Source: an uncultured Pelagibacteraceae bacterium
GTDB taxonomy: Bacteria; Pseudomonadota; Alphaproteobacteria; Pelagibacterales; AG-422-B15
Direction of reading: 5' to 3'
Length of the DNA: 59,206 bases
Assembly (NCBI GenBank): GCA_902526005.1
Contig: CABZIW010000006.1
Span: 1 to 59,206 of the forward strand
Under the pieces are notes generated by a model. That model was not told where the DNA came from. It saw only the letters and a list, made by a program, of their open reading frames with translations, and searched no databases. A program made the translations under genes and the position numbers. The first letter of the stretch is position 1; every line of letters begins with the position of its first letter. Positions 26,234 to 33,947 of this stretch are shown here, piece by piece.

Positions 26234-26932
26234 TTAAATCCTATTAATTGAATTATTAATTACCTGCTTTAATAGTACAGATACTCTGTGTATCTTAGTT
26301 GAGGAAGAAAGTAAATCGTTTCTGACCTCAATTAAAGTATGATGTAAATTATTTTTAAGACCGTGTTTGTACATCGTATCACCAATTAAGTTTCCCTCAT
26401 ACGGCTCATTGTTACCGACTTTTAATTTCCTTCTTTTCATTTCTGTAATTATACAATCACTCAGTCTTCTATCTTGATTTGATAAAATACCAAAATGAAT
26501 ATTTCGTTTTTGCTTTTTGAATATTGGATTAAATGAATGAAGAGAAATTAATGCCATTATATTATTATGTTTTATAGCTGTTTTAATTTTGTAATGATAT
26601 TTATTGTAGATCTCTGAAATTCTTTTTTTCTTTTCATAATTAGTTAGATTCAAATTTTTTGTTATTATTTTTCTATCAACAATTTCTGGAATTAATGTTG
26701 GATCTGAAATATCTCTATTTAAATCAATAATAAGTCTTGAGTATTCGCCTATAATGTAATTAGAGTTAAGAAGATTAGACAAATCAATACATAATTCTTT
26801 TACACCTACATCATACGCAATATGTGAATTTAATTGGTTTTCTTTAAGGCCTAAATTTTTTAATGAACTTGGTATATAATTTGATGCATGATCTGCAATA
26901 AAAAGAATTCTTTTATTTTTTTTAGACGACAA
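26234..26932 (-). CDS. N-formylglutamate amidohydrolase family protein
   Basis: Family whose characterised members hydrolyse N-formylglutamate at the end of histidine degradation. The 232-residue sequence shows the family features: DHASNYIPSSLKNLGL near the start, HIAYDVGVKELCIDLSNLL, YSRLIIDLNRDISDPTLIP, ALISLHSFNPIF (metal ligand), and the C-terminal HTLIEVRNDLL. The start is TTG at 26932, 6 bases after the rpmJ stop, and no ATG alternative is near. No hut genes are nearby, so the physiological substrate may be different. Confidence 0.85.
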   Translation of the reverse strand: MSSKKNKRILFIADHASNYIPSSLKNLGLKENQLNSHIAYDVGVKELCIDLSNLLNSNYIIGEYSRLIIDLNRDISDPTLIPEIVDRKIITKNLNLTNYEKKKRISEIYNKYHYKIKTAIKHNNIMALISLHSFNPIFKKQKRNIHFGILSNQDRRLSDCIITEMKRRKLKVGNNEPYEGNLIGDTMYKHGLKNNLHHTLIEVRNDLLSSSTKIHRVSVLLKQVINNSINRI

Positions 26933-26938
26933 ATATTA

Positions 26939-27064
26939 TTAGCCTTGACGAGCTTTCATCCGTGGATTTCTTTTATTAATAACGTATAAACGACCTTTTC
27001 TTTTAATAAGCTTATTATTACGGTCTCTTGTCTTAAGATTTTTTAGTGAGCTTCTTACTTTCAT
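26939..27064 (-). CDS. rpmJ: Ribosomal protein L36 (cysteine-free type)
   Basis: 41 residues: [20 protein letters not shown], then [21 protein letters not shown]. This is the YkgO-like form that lacks all four zinc ligands and is normal for alphaproteobacteria. Its ATG overlaps the stop of a 44-residue basic ORF (ATGA at 27061-27064), so it is probably translationally coupled to it. Too short for standard ORF cut-offs. Confidence 0.95.
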   Translation of the reverse strand: MKVRSSLKNLKTRDRNNKLIKRKGRLYVINKRNPRMKARQG

Positions 27065-27195
27065 TGCTGAGACTCCGGTTGAGGTGCATTTGCTTCTTCA
27101 ATTTTTTTAAGTCTAACTTTTTCTTTACGAATGTTATTTTTTTTAGATCTTATCTTATTGAGTCTTGCTTCTCTTATTTTATTTGGCTTTTTCAT
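27061..27195 (-). CDS. Small, highly basic ORF upstream of and overlapping rpmJ
   Basis: Predicted 44-residue peptide, [20 protein letters not shown] then [24 protein letters not shown]. It carries a strong positive charge over residues 2-31 and would form one amphipathic helix, with a Pro/Gln/Glu tail. There are no membrane segments and no cysteine. The stop codon overlaps the rpmJ start by four bases (ATGA), which is hard to explain unless it is translated. I do not recognise a family. A ribosome-associated or leader-peptide role is inferred only from charge and coupling. No clear Shine-Dalgarno precedes its ATG. Confidence 0.6.
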   Translation of the reverse strand: MKKPNKIREARLNKIRSKKNNIRKEKVRLKKIEEANAPQPESQQ

Positions 27196-27252
27196 AATAC
27201 TGCGATCTTTTATCTAATTAAGTAATAAAAAACAACATATAATTGAGATTTA

Positions 27253-27327
27253 TGGTGGGCACGGTTGGGATCGAACCAACAACCCCCACGATGTCAACGT
27301 GATGCTCTACCACTGAGCTACGTGCCC
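27253..27327 (-). tRNA. tRNA-Val (anticodon GAC), CCA encoded
   Basis: On the minus strand a full cloverleaf is visible: acceptor GGGCACG with CGTGCCC, D-arm AGCTCAGTGGTAGAGC, anticodon stem TCACG with CGTGG around loop TTGACAT (anticodon GAC at 27293-27295), and T-arm GTTGG-TTCGATC-CCAAC. The 3' end carries discriminator A and an encoded CCA. The length is 75 bases. It reads GUC/GUU codons. Confidence 0.95.
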
Positions 27328-27337
27328 AAAAATCGTG

Positions 27338-27364
27338 TTATATATCAAGGATATATAATTTTTT
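27338..27364 (+). terminator. Palindrome with T-run between tRNA-Val and the DUF1329 gene
   Basis: TTATATATC (27338-27346) pairs with GATATATAA (27350-27358) around loop AAG and is followed on the plus strand by TTTTTT (27359-27364). The stem is AT-only, so it would be a weak terminator. On the minus strand, where the flanking genes are read, the nearest T-run comes 6 bases later (ACACGATTTTT), just before the tRNA. Its AT tract also overlaps a possible -10 (TATAAC) for the tRNA. Confidence 0.35.
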
Positions 27365-27369
27365 AATTG

Positions 27370-28647
27370 CTATCTGGCAAATCTTTTTAACCCTTCAGGT
27401 GTAAACATTTTTTCATCATGAGGTTCACTAAGCCTCCATTGAATTTTAGGTATATCCTTTGATCTGACATTGGTTAATTGATAGCGTTTTGTAGCAAAGT
27501 CATACGTGGCACTATGAATTGATAAACACATGGGTTGATCATAAAAATTTATTATTGGAAACTCTCTATACGCCATTATTTCATTTTCATCATCATAAGT
27601 TTCTTCTACAAGCATGTTATGACTATCTAAATCAAAATACATAGTTCTATGAGGAATAATGTGTCTCTTATCTGATTTTAGATCTGCTTGAACAATATTA
27701 ACATTAACTAATTCATATCGTAAAAACTCTTGATTTACATGATATGGGGTTAATGTTTCTTCTATATTTGTCTCGTGAAATTCATATGCATTGTACGGCA
27801 TTAATTTTTTGGTCGTTCCCACAAATGACCAATTATATCTGTCTTTTGCGCCATTAAAGCCGTCGAACTGGTCTGTGGTTGTTAAACCTTGATTTGCTGA
27901 CGGCTTATAATCATAGGCTATATCTGGTGCTCTTCTTACTCTCCTCGTTCCAGGATTATATACCCAGGCCCGTCGAGGAGTTTTAAAAGCATTTAAAGAT
28001 TCAATTACGAGTAAAGAAGCATCTGCTAGTCTTGGTGGGTGAGTTACTTTTGACATTAGCATACCTTGCAAGCCTTTATCATTTTCAACAAAAGGATTCC
28101 AATAGTTGATTGCAATAGCTTCACCAGCGCCAAATGTTCTAGAATTATCTGGATTGACTATATAGAAAGGAGAAGCGCCATATATGTTTACCCCTCTATA
28201 TCTTAAAATATGATTCCATACATGGTGAAGTGCTTCACTTGGGTTTGGGAAAGGAATGCTTCCTACAATACCCTCTAATCCCTCTCCTTCATCGGTAAGT
28301 TTTGCATTTTCTTCTGTTAATTTCATAACCTCAGGAGGTACTGCACAACTCCTTCTAGAGGGATACACGTGCATCTTAAAGGTTTCAGGATATGTCTCAA
28401 ACATTTCAATTTGACCTGGTGTAAGAATGTCTTTCACGAAATTCATATAATTATTTTTATCTATGGTTAAGATAATTTGGTCGTCATTAAATGGGTTTGG
28501 ATAAGAGTTTATTTCAGGATCATACTGAGAGATTGGACTGATGATTGGCTCTCTCTCTCCGATATCTATGCCATGAATTTCACTATCTGCTAATGAAAAT
28601 GATGGCAAAAGAACAAAAATAAATAAAAGGATATTTTTTTTAGTCAT
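27370..28647 (-). CDS. DUF1329 family secreted protein
   Basis: Member of DUF1329, proteins with a Lol-like outer-membrane-lipoprotein-sorting fold, often encoded near RND exporters. The start is taken as ATG at 28647, giving a clear signal peptide (MTKKNILLFIFVLLPSFSLA); an upstream in-frame TTG at 28662 is also open. Family signatures include NPDNSRTFGAGEAIAINYWNPF, RRAWVYNPGTRRVRRAPDIAYD and TTDQFDGFNGAKDRYNWSF, and a C-terminal YDFATKRYQLTNV. It has 425 residues. No RND exporter is adjacent. Function is unknown. Confidence 0.85.
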   Translation of the reverse strand: MTKKNILLFIFVLLPSFSLADSEIHGIDIGEREPIISPISQYDPEINSYPNPFNDDQIILTIDKNNYMNFVKDILTPGQIEMFETYPETFKMHVYPSRRSCAVPPEVMKLTEENAKLTDEGEGLEGIVGSIPFPNPSEALHHVWNHILRYRGVNIYGASPFYIVNPDNSRTFGAGEAIAINYWNPFVENDKGLQGMLMSKVTHPPRLADASLLVIESLNAFKTPRRAWVYNPGTRRVRRAPDIAYDYKPSANQGLTTTDQFDGFNGAKDRYNWSFVGTTKKLMPYNAYEFHETNIEETLTPYHVNQEFLRYELVNVNIVQADLKSDKRHIIPHRTMYFDLDSHNMLVEETYDDENEIMAYREFPIINFYDQPMCLSIHSATYDFATKRYQLTNVRSKDIPKIQWRLSEPHDEKMFTPEGLKRFAR

Positions 28648-28703
28648 ATTTTTATGGTACAAAAGGATAATTAACCATTCAATACATAATATTTATATAT
28701 AAT

Positions 28704-29507
28704 ATGAAAAAAGATATAAGAAAATTTTTAAATTTCTCAATTATCTTAGCAGACGAAGCTCGTCTTATTTCCCTTAAATATTTTAAGAAAAAAATAGGGA
28801 TTAAAAATAAAAAGAAGAAAGGTTTTGATCCAGTTACAGTAGCAGATATTAAAATTCAAAAAAAATTAAATCATTTAATTTTAAAATATTATCCAGATCA
28901 TTCCATTATTGGAGAGGAAGAAACTCTTTCTAAAAATAGTGTTTATGAATGGTGTATTGATCCAATTGACGGGACCAAGTCATTCATACAAGGTATGCCA
29001 CTTTGGGGTACATTAATTTCGCTATCGGAAAATGACAACATTATTTTGGGTCTTGCAGATATTCCCGCATTAGATGAGAGATACATTGGATATGAAAAAA
29101 AAGCTTATAAGATCGTAAATGGTAAAAAAACCAATTTGAAAATTAAAGACAATAAAAATATTTCTGAATCAATATTAAATACAACTTCGCCATATTTATT
29201 TGCAAATAAAAGTGATCAGTCATCATTTGAGAGACTCAGTAAAAGAGTAAAACTAACCAGACTTGGTGGAGATTGTTATAGTTATTGTTTGCTCGCAGAC
29301 GGACATATAGATATAGTCGTGGAGAGTGGATTAAATTCTTGGGATATAAGAGCATTAGAACCAATAATTATAAACGCGGGGGGAGTATTAAAAACTTGGG
29401 ATAATGAAAAGATATCGAATGGTGGAAGAATAATTGCTTGCACAAATAATAAGGTTTTTAATGAATGCAGGACAATCTTAAATAAAAAAAAACCCATCCA
29501 AGAATGA
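28704..29507 (+). CDS. Inositol monophosphatase family, histidinol-phosphatase-like (HisN type)
   Basis: Metal-dependent phosphatase. Motifs: DPVTVADIKIQKKLN, SIIGEEETL (Glu), WCIDPIDGTKSFIQGMPLWGTLISL, and SGLNSWDIRALEPIIINAGGVLKTW (metal and nucleotide-side Asp). The combination IDPIDGTKSFIxGxPxWG with SxLxxWDxxALxPIxxxAGG is characteristic of HisN histidinol-phosphatases rather than SuhB. The length is 267 residues. Whether it serves histidine synthesis here cannot be shown, since no his gene is adjacent. Confidence 0.82.
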   Translation: MKKDIRKFLNFSIILADEARLISLKYFKKKIGIKNKKKKGFDPVTVADIKIQKKLNHLILKYYPDHSIIGEEETLSKNSVYEWCIDPIDGTKSFIQGMPLWGTLISLSENDNIILGLADIPALDERYIGYEKKAYKIVNGKKTNLKIKDNKNISESILNTTSPYLFANKSDQSSFERLSKRVKLTRLGGDCYSYCLLADGHIDIVVESGLNSWDIRALEPIIINAGGVLKTWDNEKISNGGRIIACTNNKVFNECRTILNKKKPIQE

Positions 29508-29527
29508 ATCAAAGATGGGTTAGTTTT
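29491..29527. terminator. Bidirectional intrinsic terminator between the HisN-like gene and the SCP2 gene
   Basis: AACCCATC (29491-29498) pairs with GATGGGTT (29514-29521). An A-run lies on the left (29482-29490) and a T-rich tract on the right (TAGTTTTATTT), so it can act in both directions for these convergent genes. The left arm overlaps the 3' end of the phosphatase gene. Confidence 0.75.
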
Positions 29528-29540
29528 ATTTATTTATGAT

Positions 29541-29855
29541 TTAAGCAAGTGCATCCATTACAGATTGTAACTTCATTGCAATTGACATATCGCCAGATAC
29601 TTTCAATTTACCTTGCATAAATGCTGAAGTTCCATCAACTTCACCTGATCTCATCTGTTCAAATGTTTCCAGAGACATAGAAAGTGTGCAATCTGCATCT
29701 TTGTCTTCATCTGATACAGTATTAGGATTTGATTTTCCGTCTAAAAAGATACATCCCGCACCTTCAAAATCAAACTTAACAGTAGCTCCAAGACCAGTAT
29801 CTTTACCTTCAATACCTTTTTGAAATTCAGCTAATAAACTAGCAACATCAGCCAT
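29541..29855 (-). CDS. SCP2 sterol-binding domain protein
   Basis: A 104-residue single-domain protein with the SCP2 lipid-binding fold. Its layout is ATVKFDFEGAGCIFLDGKS, then the CTLSMSLETFEQMRSGEVDGTSAFMQGKLKVSGDM stretch (residues 62-96), ending in AMKLQSVMDAL. The (S/T)-FMxGKLKxxGD motif is typical. No signal peptide, so it is cytoplasmic. A GGAG ribosome-binding site precedes the ATG. Binding of fatty acyl or other lipid ligands is family knowledge; the ligand here is unknown. Confidence 0.88.
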   Translation of the reverse strand: MADVASLLAEFQKGIEGKDTGLGATVKFDFEGAGCIFLDGKSNPNTVSDEDKDADCTLSMSLETFEQMRSGEVDGTSAFMQGKLKVSGDMSIAMKLQSVMDALA

Positions 29856-29885
29856 ATTTTTTCTCCATTAATTAATTAGAATGGC

Positions 29886-29914
29886 AATAAAACAATTTAC
29901 ATTATATATGTCAA
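29886..29914 (-). promoter_or_regulatory. Putative promoter for the SCP2 gene
   Basis: On the minus strand TTGACA (29909-29914) and TTTATT (29886-29891) are 17 bases apart, with TG as an extended -10 element. The SCP2 start lies about 30 bases beyond. Confidence 0.4.
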
Positions 29915-29934
29915 TATTAAATTTATTATAAAAA

Positions 29935-30555
29935 ATGAAAAAACCATATTTCTGGGAAAAAGCAAAAAAAGATTTAATTAGAAAAGACAAAAAACTTGGT
30001 AAAATAATAATCAATTATCAAAAAGATTTTCTTTTTTCAAAGTCTGATCCTTTTTATACCTTATCTAGATCCATTGTAGGACAACAGATATCAGTAAAAG
30101 CAGCACAAGCTGTCTGGGATCGTTATGAAAGTAAAATAATAGATATAACACCTGAAAATACAAAAAATATTCATTTTCAAAGTCTAAAAGCGTGTGGACT
30201 ATCTCGTCAAAAAATATCCTACCTTAGATCACTGTCTAAGGCATTTATTGAAAAAAAAATTAATCCAAAAAAATGGAAGAATTATTCAGATGAAAAAATA
30301 ATTGATGAGTTGGTACAAATAAAGGGTATAGGTCGGTGGACAGCAGAAATGTATCTTATTTTTAATCTTTGTAGACCAGATGTTTTTCCTGTGGACGATA
30401 TAGGGTTAATTAGGGGAATATGTAATTGTTACAACTTGAAATATCCAATGTCTAAAGATTGTGCTAGAAAAATGTCTCAAAAATGGAAACCATATAGATC
30501 AGTTGCTACTTGGTATTTTTGGAGAAGTTTAGATCCAATTCCTGTAGAATATTAA
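29935..30555 (+). CDS. DNA-3-methyladenine glycosylase, AlkA/HhH-GPD family
   Basis: Base-excision repair glycosylase for alkylated purines. Visible features: LSRSIVGQQISVKAAQAVWDR, helix-hairpin-helix IDELVQIKGIGRWTAEMYLIFNL, and the GPD region PDVFPVDDIGLIRGI, whose second Asp is the catalytic residue. The C-terminus WKPYRSVATWYFWRSLDPIPVEY is the standard AlkA-like ending. At 206 residues it is the short MAG1/AlkA-like form without the E. coli N-terminal domain. Confidence 0.92.
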   Translation: MKKPYFWEKAKKDLIRKDKKLGKIIINYQKDFLFSKSDPFYTLSRSIVGQQISVKAAQAVWDRYESKIIDITPENTKNIHFQSLKACGLSRQKISYLRSLSKAFIEKKINPKKWKNYSDEKIIDELVQIKGIGRWTAEMYLIFNLCRPDVFPVDDIGLIRGICNCYNLKYPMSKDCARKMSQKWKPYRSVATWYFWRSLDPIPVEY

Positions 30556-30556
30556 A

Positions 30557-31384
30557 ATGAAAAAAATTGATATTTCATATGCATCGAAATCAGAGCATAA
30601 CTTTGCTCAGAGAGTCTTAATTAAAACTATTGAACAATTTACTGGCAAAAGAAAATTGCAAAAGTTATATAGTGACTTTAAAAAAAATAATTATGAACCA
30701 TTACACTTTTGGACAGGAATACTTCAGACAATGAATATTAAAGTTTTGGATAAATCAAGTTCTGGAATATCTATACCTAAAGAAGGATCTTTAATAATGA
30801 TTGCAAACCATCCTTTTGGAATAATCGACGGTCTCGTGATGTGTTCTTTAGCCTCAAAAGTAAGAAGTGATTTTAAAATAATGACTCATGAAACCCTTCG
30901 ATTTGCACCAGAATTAGATAAATATATATTACCCATTGATTTCAATTCAAATATTAGAGAGACCATTAGAAAGAACATTCAAACTACAAAAAGAGCAAAA
31001 GAACACTTATTAAGGGATGGATTATTAATAATTTTTCCGTCAGGAAGTGTCTCAGTAGCAAAAGACTTGAGATCGTCGGCAAAAGATGACGAATGGAAGC
31101 ACTTTACTGCAAAAATTATAAATCAAACTAGAAGTGATGTGCTTCCAATATATTTTGACGGTAAAAATGGTTTTTTATTTCATATTTTTGCATCAAAACT
31201 CAAAAATCAAACACTAAAATACTCATCATACATTCATGAGACAAAAAAAATGATAGGAAAAGAAATCAATATATACCCTGGAAAAGTAATTAAGTTCTCT
31301 TCTTTAAAGGAAATAAGTAGCAGAGAAAAGTTAACTGAATATTTAAAAAATGAAACTTATAAACTGGGCAATTTGAATGCATAG
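30557..31384 (+). CDS. Lysophospholipid acyltransferase family protein
   Basis: PlsC-like glycerolipid or ornithine-lipid type acyltransferase. The active-site block is MIANHPFGIIDGLVMCSL, with the NHPFG-DG form that marks a subgroup differing from the classic HX4D. Substrate-binding block LLIIFPSGSVSVAKD follows. It has 275 residues, with a Lys-rich N-terminus and no clear membrane helix. It begins 1 base after the glycosylase stop and overlaps trhO by 8 bases, so all three are probably one operon. The acyl acceptor is unknown. Confidence 0.82.
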   Translation: MKKIDISYASKSEHNFAQRVLIKTIEQFTGKRKLQKLYSDFKKNNYEPLHFWTGILQTMNIKVLDKSSSGISIPKEGSLIMIANHPFGIIDGLVMCSLASKVRSDFKIMTHETLRFAPELDKYILPIDFNSNIRETIRKNIQTTKRAKEHLLRDGLLIIFPSGSVSVAKDLRSSAKDDEWKHFTAKIINQTRSDVLPIYFDGKNGFLFHIFASKLKNQTLKYSSYIHETKKMIGKEINIYPGKVIKFSSLKEISSREKLTEYLKNETYKLGNLNA

Positions 31385-32306
31385 TTTTGAGTTATATAGC
31401 TTTTATAGATTTACAAAGATCAGTAATAAGATTGAAGTTAAAAAAAAATTAGACCAATATTTAGAAAGTAAAATAGTTAGAGGAACTATATTATTGGCTG
31501 ATGAAGGAATTAATGCCTCTATATCAGGCAATAAAGAAGACTTGATTAAGATTTTTAAGTTTATTAAAAAAATTTTAAACATTCGAAAAATAAACTTAAA
31601 AATAAATAATGTCGATTATCTTCCATTCAATAGAATAAAGGTAAGATTAAAAAAAGAGATTGTTTCTTTAGGTTTAAAGCTTGCAATAGAAAATGATAAA
31701 ATTAATAATTATATTCATCCATCTAAGTGGGATGAGTTTATTTCAAAAAAAGATATAAAAGTTTTAGATATTAGGAATACATATGAAATTGACATTGGAA
31801 AATTTAAGAAGTCAATCAATCCTTTTACAGAAACATTTAGAGAATTTCCAAATAAATTAAAAAAATTGAACATATCTAAAACAGATCAAATTGCAATTTA
31901 TTGCACTGGAGGAATAAGGTGTGAAAAAGCTTCTCATCTTCTTAAAGAGAAAGGTTTTAAAAAAATATTTCAGCTTCAAGGAGGAATATTAAACTATTTT
32001 GCGCATAAAAAAAATTATAAGACTAAATCACTATGGAGTGGTGATTGTTTTGTTTTTGATGAAAGAGTATCAGTAAATAAATATCTAGAAAGTGGAAATT
32101 ATATTCAATGTTATGGATGTAGAAGGCCTCTTAATAAAGACGATTTAAAATCAAATAAGTATGTAAAGGGTGTATCGTGCCCAAAATGTTTTTATGAAAG
32201 GTCAGCGAGTCAGAAAAAAAATTCAATCAACAGGCAAACACAAATTGAAAAAGCCGAGGAACAAAGTCTCAATCATCCATTTAAAAAAATTAAACTTATA
32301 AGATAA
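31377..32306 (+). CDS. trhO: tRNA uridine(34) hydroxylase TrhO (rhodanese family)
   Basis: O2-dependent hydroxylation of U34 in tRNA (formerly YceA). The N-terminal acylphosphatase-like domain includes GTILLADEGINASISGNKEDL. The rhodanese domain (about residues 118-220) has VLDIRNTYEIDIGKF and the active loop YCTGGIRCEKASHLL, then QLQGGILNYF. A C-terminal Cys cluster (CYGCRRPL, CPKCFYERS) is also a family feature. It has 309 residues, and it marks the end of the core region before the polysaccharide locus. Confidence 0.95.
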   Translation: MHSFELYSFYRFTKISNKIEVKKKLDQYLESKIVRGTILLADEGINASISGNKEDLIKIFKFIKKILNIRKINLKINNVDYLPFNRIKVRLKKEIVSLGLKLAIENDKINNYIHPSKWDEFISKKDIKVLDIRNTYEIDIGKFKKSINPFTETFREFPNKLKKLNISKTDQIAIYCTGGIRCEKASHLLKEKGFKKIFQLQGGILNYFAHKKNYKTKSLWSGDCFVFDERVSVNKYLESGNYIQCYGCRRPLNKDDLKSNKYVKGVSCPKCFYERSASQKKNSINRQTQIEKAEEQSLNHPFKKIKLIR

Positions 32307-32309
32307 GAA

Positions 32310-33446
32310 CTATTTATTTTTATAATCTTGATAACTTTGTCTCACCAAAACAAATAAAAAAGAAAAAAAGACAGATAAGGCAATAATAATTGTGTATAGC
32401 AATGCTGTAGGCAAAGTTTGCTTATACTTTAATTGATTTAAATCAACTTTAACTGATTCAAAATTTTTAATCTTATCCAATAATTTGTTAATTTCTTTTT
32501 CAGTTAAATTAATTGACGAACTCATGTTGTTTAATTCGGTCTTTACAATAGCATATTCTGGATCAAAGAGTTCAATTCTATCTTTGGTTCTTTTTTCAAG
32601 CATTAGAATTTCTTGTTCAATGGCCTTATAACCTCTTAAATAGTAAGGTAGTATCATTTTATCTAAATAATTTTCTTCAAATTCACCATATTCTCTTCCA
32701 AATATAGCTTCTTCAATACTACTAATATAGTTACTATTAGTCATTTCGAGACCAAGTGATTTTGCTATGCTTAAATGTTCATTAAGGAATGATTTTTGTC
32801 TTTCTAATTTTAAATCATAACTCTTGTCTAAATAACGGAGATCATCATTTAATTTTTTAATTTTTCGCTCTTTAAATAATTCTAGAACTCTAGTTAATGT
32901 AACCCCGTAAATTTTAATATCATCAAATATTTGCGCATTTATTTCATTTACTGATCTTTCTAGAATATCTAAATCTTTATTTTTATTTCTTGTTTTAAAA
33001 ACTAAGAAATATTTAATATCGTTAGGTGTTACAGATTTTTCAATATTAAATTTATCTTTAACATTAATATTATAATCATCTGTTAAATTGTATGAATTGA
33101 AAAAATTATTTTTGACAATTCCTGAACTTAAAAAATAAGTAACAAATTTTTCTCTAAGTTTAATTGGATTGAATTTTTCCACAAAAGTTACCTGCTCCAT
33201 ATCTTCAAATTCATTTAACTCAGTAACATTAGAGTCAACAAGGTATGCATATTCAGCTAATTCTAATTCATCTACATCTGATATAGTAAATATTTCTACT
33301 TTAGCTGAATATTGAGGATTTCTTTGATTGTCGTATATAAAAGCTACAATTAATCCTATTAATATTGCTATAAATATAATCTTAATATTTTTTACAAGTA
33401 CATCCAAAATACTAATTAAATCAATTTTATCTTCCAGGTTAGTCAT
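32310..33446 (-). CDS. Wzz-like polysaccharide chain-length determinant
   Basis: Inner-membrane polysaccharide co-polymerase. Two membrane segments frame the protein: IKIIFIAILIGLIVAFIYD (about 21-40) and TALLYTIIIALSVFFSFLFVLV (about 347-368). A long periplasmic helical region lies between. N-terminal DKIDLISILDVLVKNIK matches the Wzz-domain entry, and the segment before the second helix has the usual LK-x-TLPTALL proline. It has 378 residues. No kinase domain follows. Its start overlaps the SET gene by 8 bases. It is the terminal gene of the locus and converges with trhO at a 3-base gap. Confidence 0.85.
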   Translation of the reverse strand: MTNLEDKIDLISILDVLVKNIKIIFIAILIGLIVAFIYDNQRNPQYSAKVEIFTISDVDELELAEYAYLVDSNVTELNEFEDMEQVTFVEKFNPIKLREKFVTYFLSSGIVKNNFFNSYNLTDDYNINVKDKFNIEKSVTPNDIKYFLVFKTRNKNKDLDILERSVNEINAQIFDDIKIYGVTLTRVLELFKERKIKKLNDDLRYLDKSYDLKLERQKSFLNEHLSIAKSLGLEMTNSNYISSIEEAIFGREYGEFEENYLDKMILPYYLRGYKAIEQEILMLEKRTKDRIELFDPEYAIVKTELNNMSSSINLTEKEINKLLDKIKNFESVKVDLNQLKYKQTLPTALLYTIIIALSVFFSFLFVLVRQSYQDYKNK

Positions 33447-33930
33447 AATTTTTTAATTTTTTTTTTACAAACCTTTTGTATTTAGGCCAGTCATCTTTAG
33501 AAATTATATATCCTATGCAATTCTTGCTATTACATCGACACTTATAATCTTTATAATCATCTTTATCAAATTCAAAACCATAATCGTAACTTAATTCTTC
33601 ATTTTTCTTAATAGTTCTTATTGAAGATATCCAAATCTTACCCTTTTTTATATCAACCTCACAGTTTGGACTACAAGAATGATTTATATATCTTGCTTTA
33701 TTATATAGTGGCGAACCGTCAATATCGAATTTACTATTTAACTCAAATATATATACTGAACCATACAATTTAGAATTTAAGTACTTAGAAAGTCTTCTTT
33801 CAGATCTTCGGTCACCCTCTTTTTTTAAAATTTTTTCACCAATATATTCAATAATGCGAGTATTTTTTTGAATTTCAGTCGTAGCAAAAATACCTTTGCC
33901 ATGAACTTTTGATTTTTTTAACTTCCACAT
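33439..33930 (-). CDS. SET-domain protein lysine methyltransferase
   Basis: A 163-residue stand-alone SET domain with its post-SET tail. The SAM site is HGKGIFA (10-16), the knot motif RYINHSCSPNCEVD (80-93), catalytic ELSYDYGF (112-119), and a zinc-binding CRCNSKNC (131-138) that would pair with Cys86. All catalytic residues are present, so it is probably active on protein lysine. The substrate is unknown. It is translationally coupled to wzz and follows the initiating sugar transferase gene, an unexpected place for a eukaryote-like enzyme. Horizontal transfer is possible. Confidence 0.93.
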   Translation of the reverse strand: MWKLKKSKVHGKGIFATTEIQKNTRIIEYIGEKILKKEGDRRSERRLSKYLNSKLYGSVYIFELNSKFDIDGSPLYNKARYINHSCSPNCEVDIKKGKIWISSIRTIKKNEELSYDYGFEFDKDDYKDYKCRCNSKNCIGYIISKDDWPKYKRFVKKKLKNYD

Positions 33931-33947
33931 TTTTTTAAAGGAAAATT

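Noticed and set aside
26939-27064. Loss of zinc ligands in L36 as an anomaly
   Set aside because: The cysteine-free form is normal for alphaproteobacteria, so it is support for taxonomy rather than a finding.
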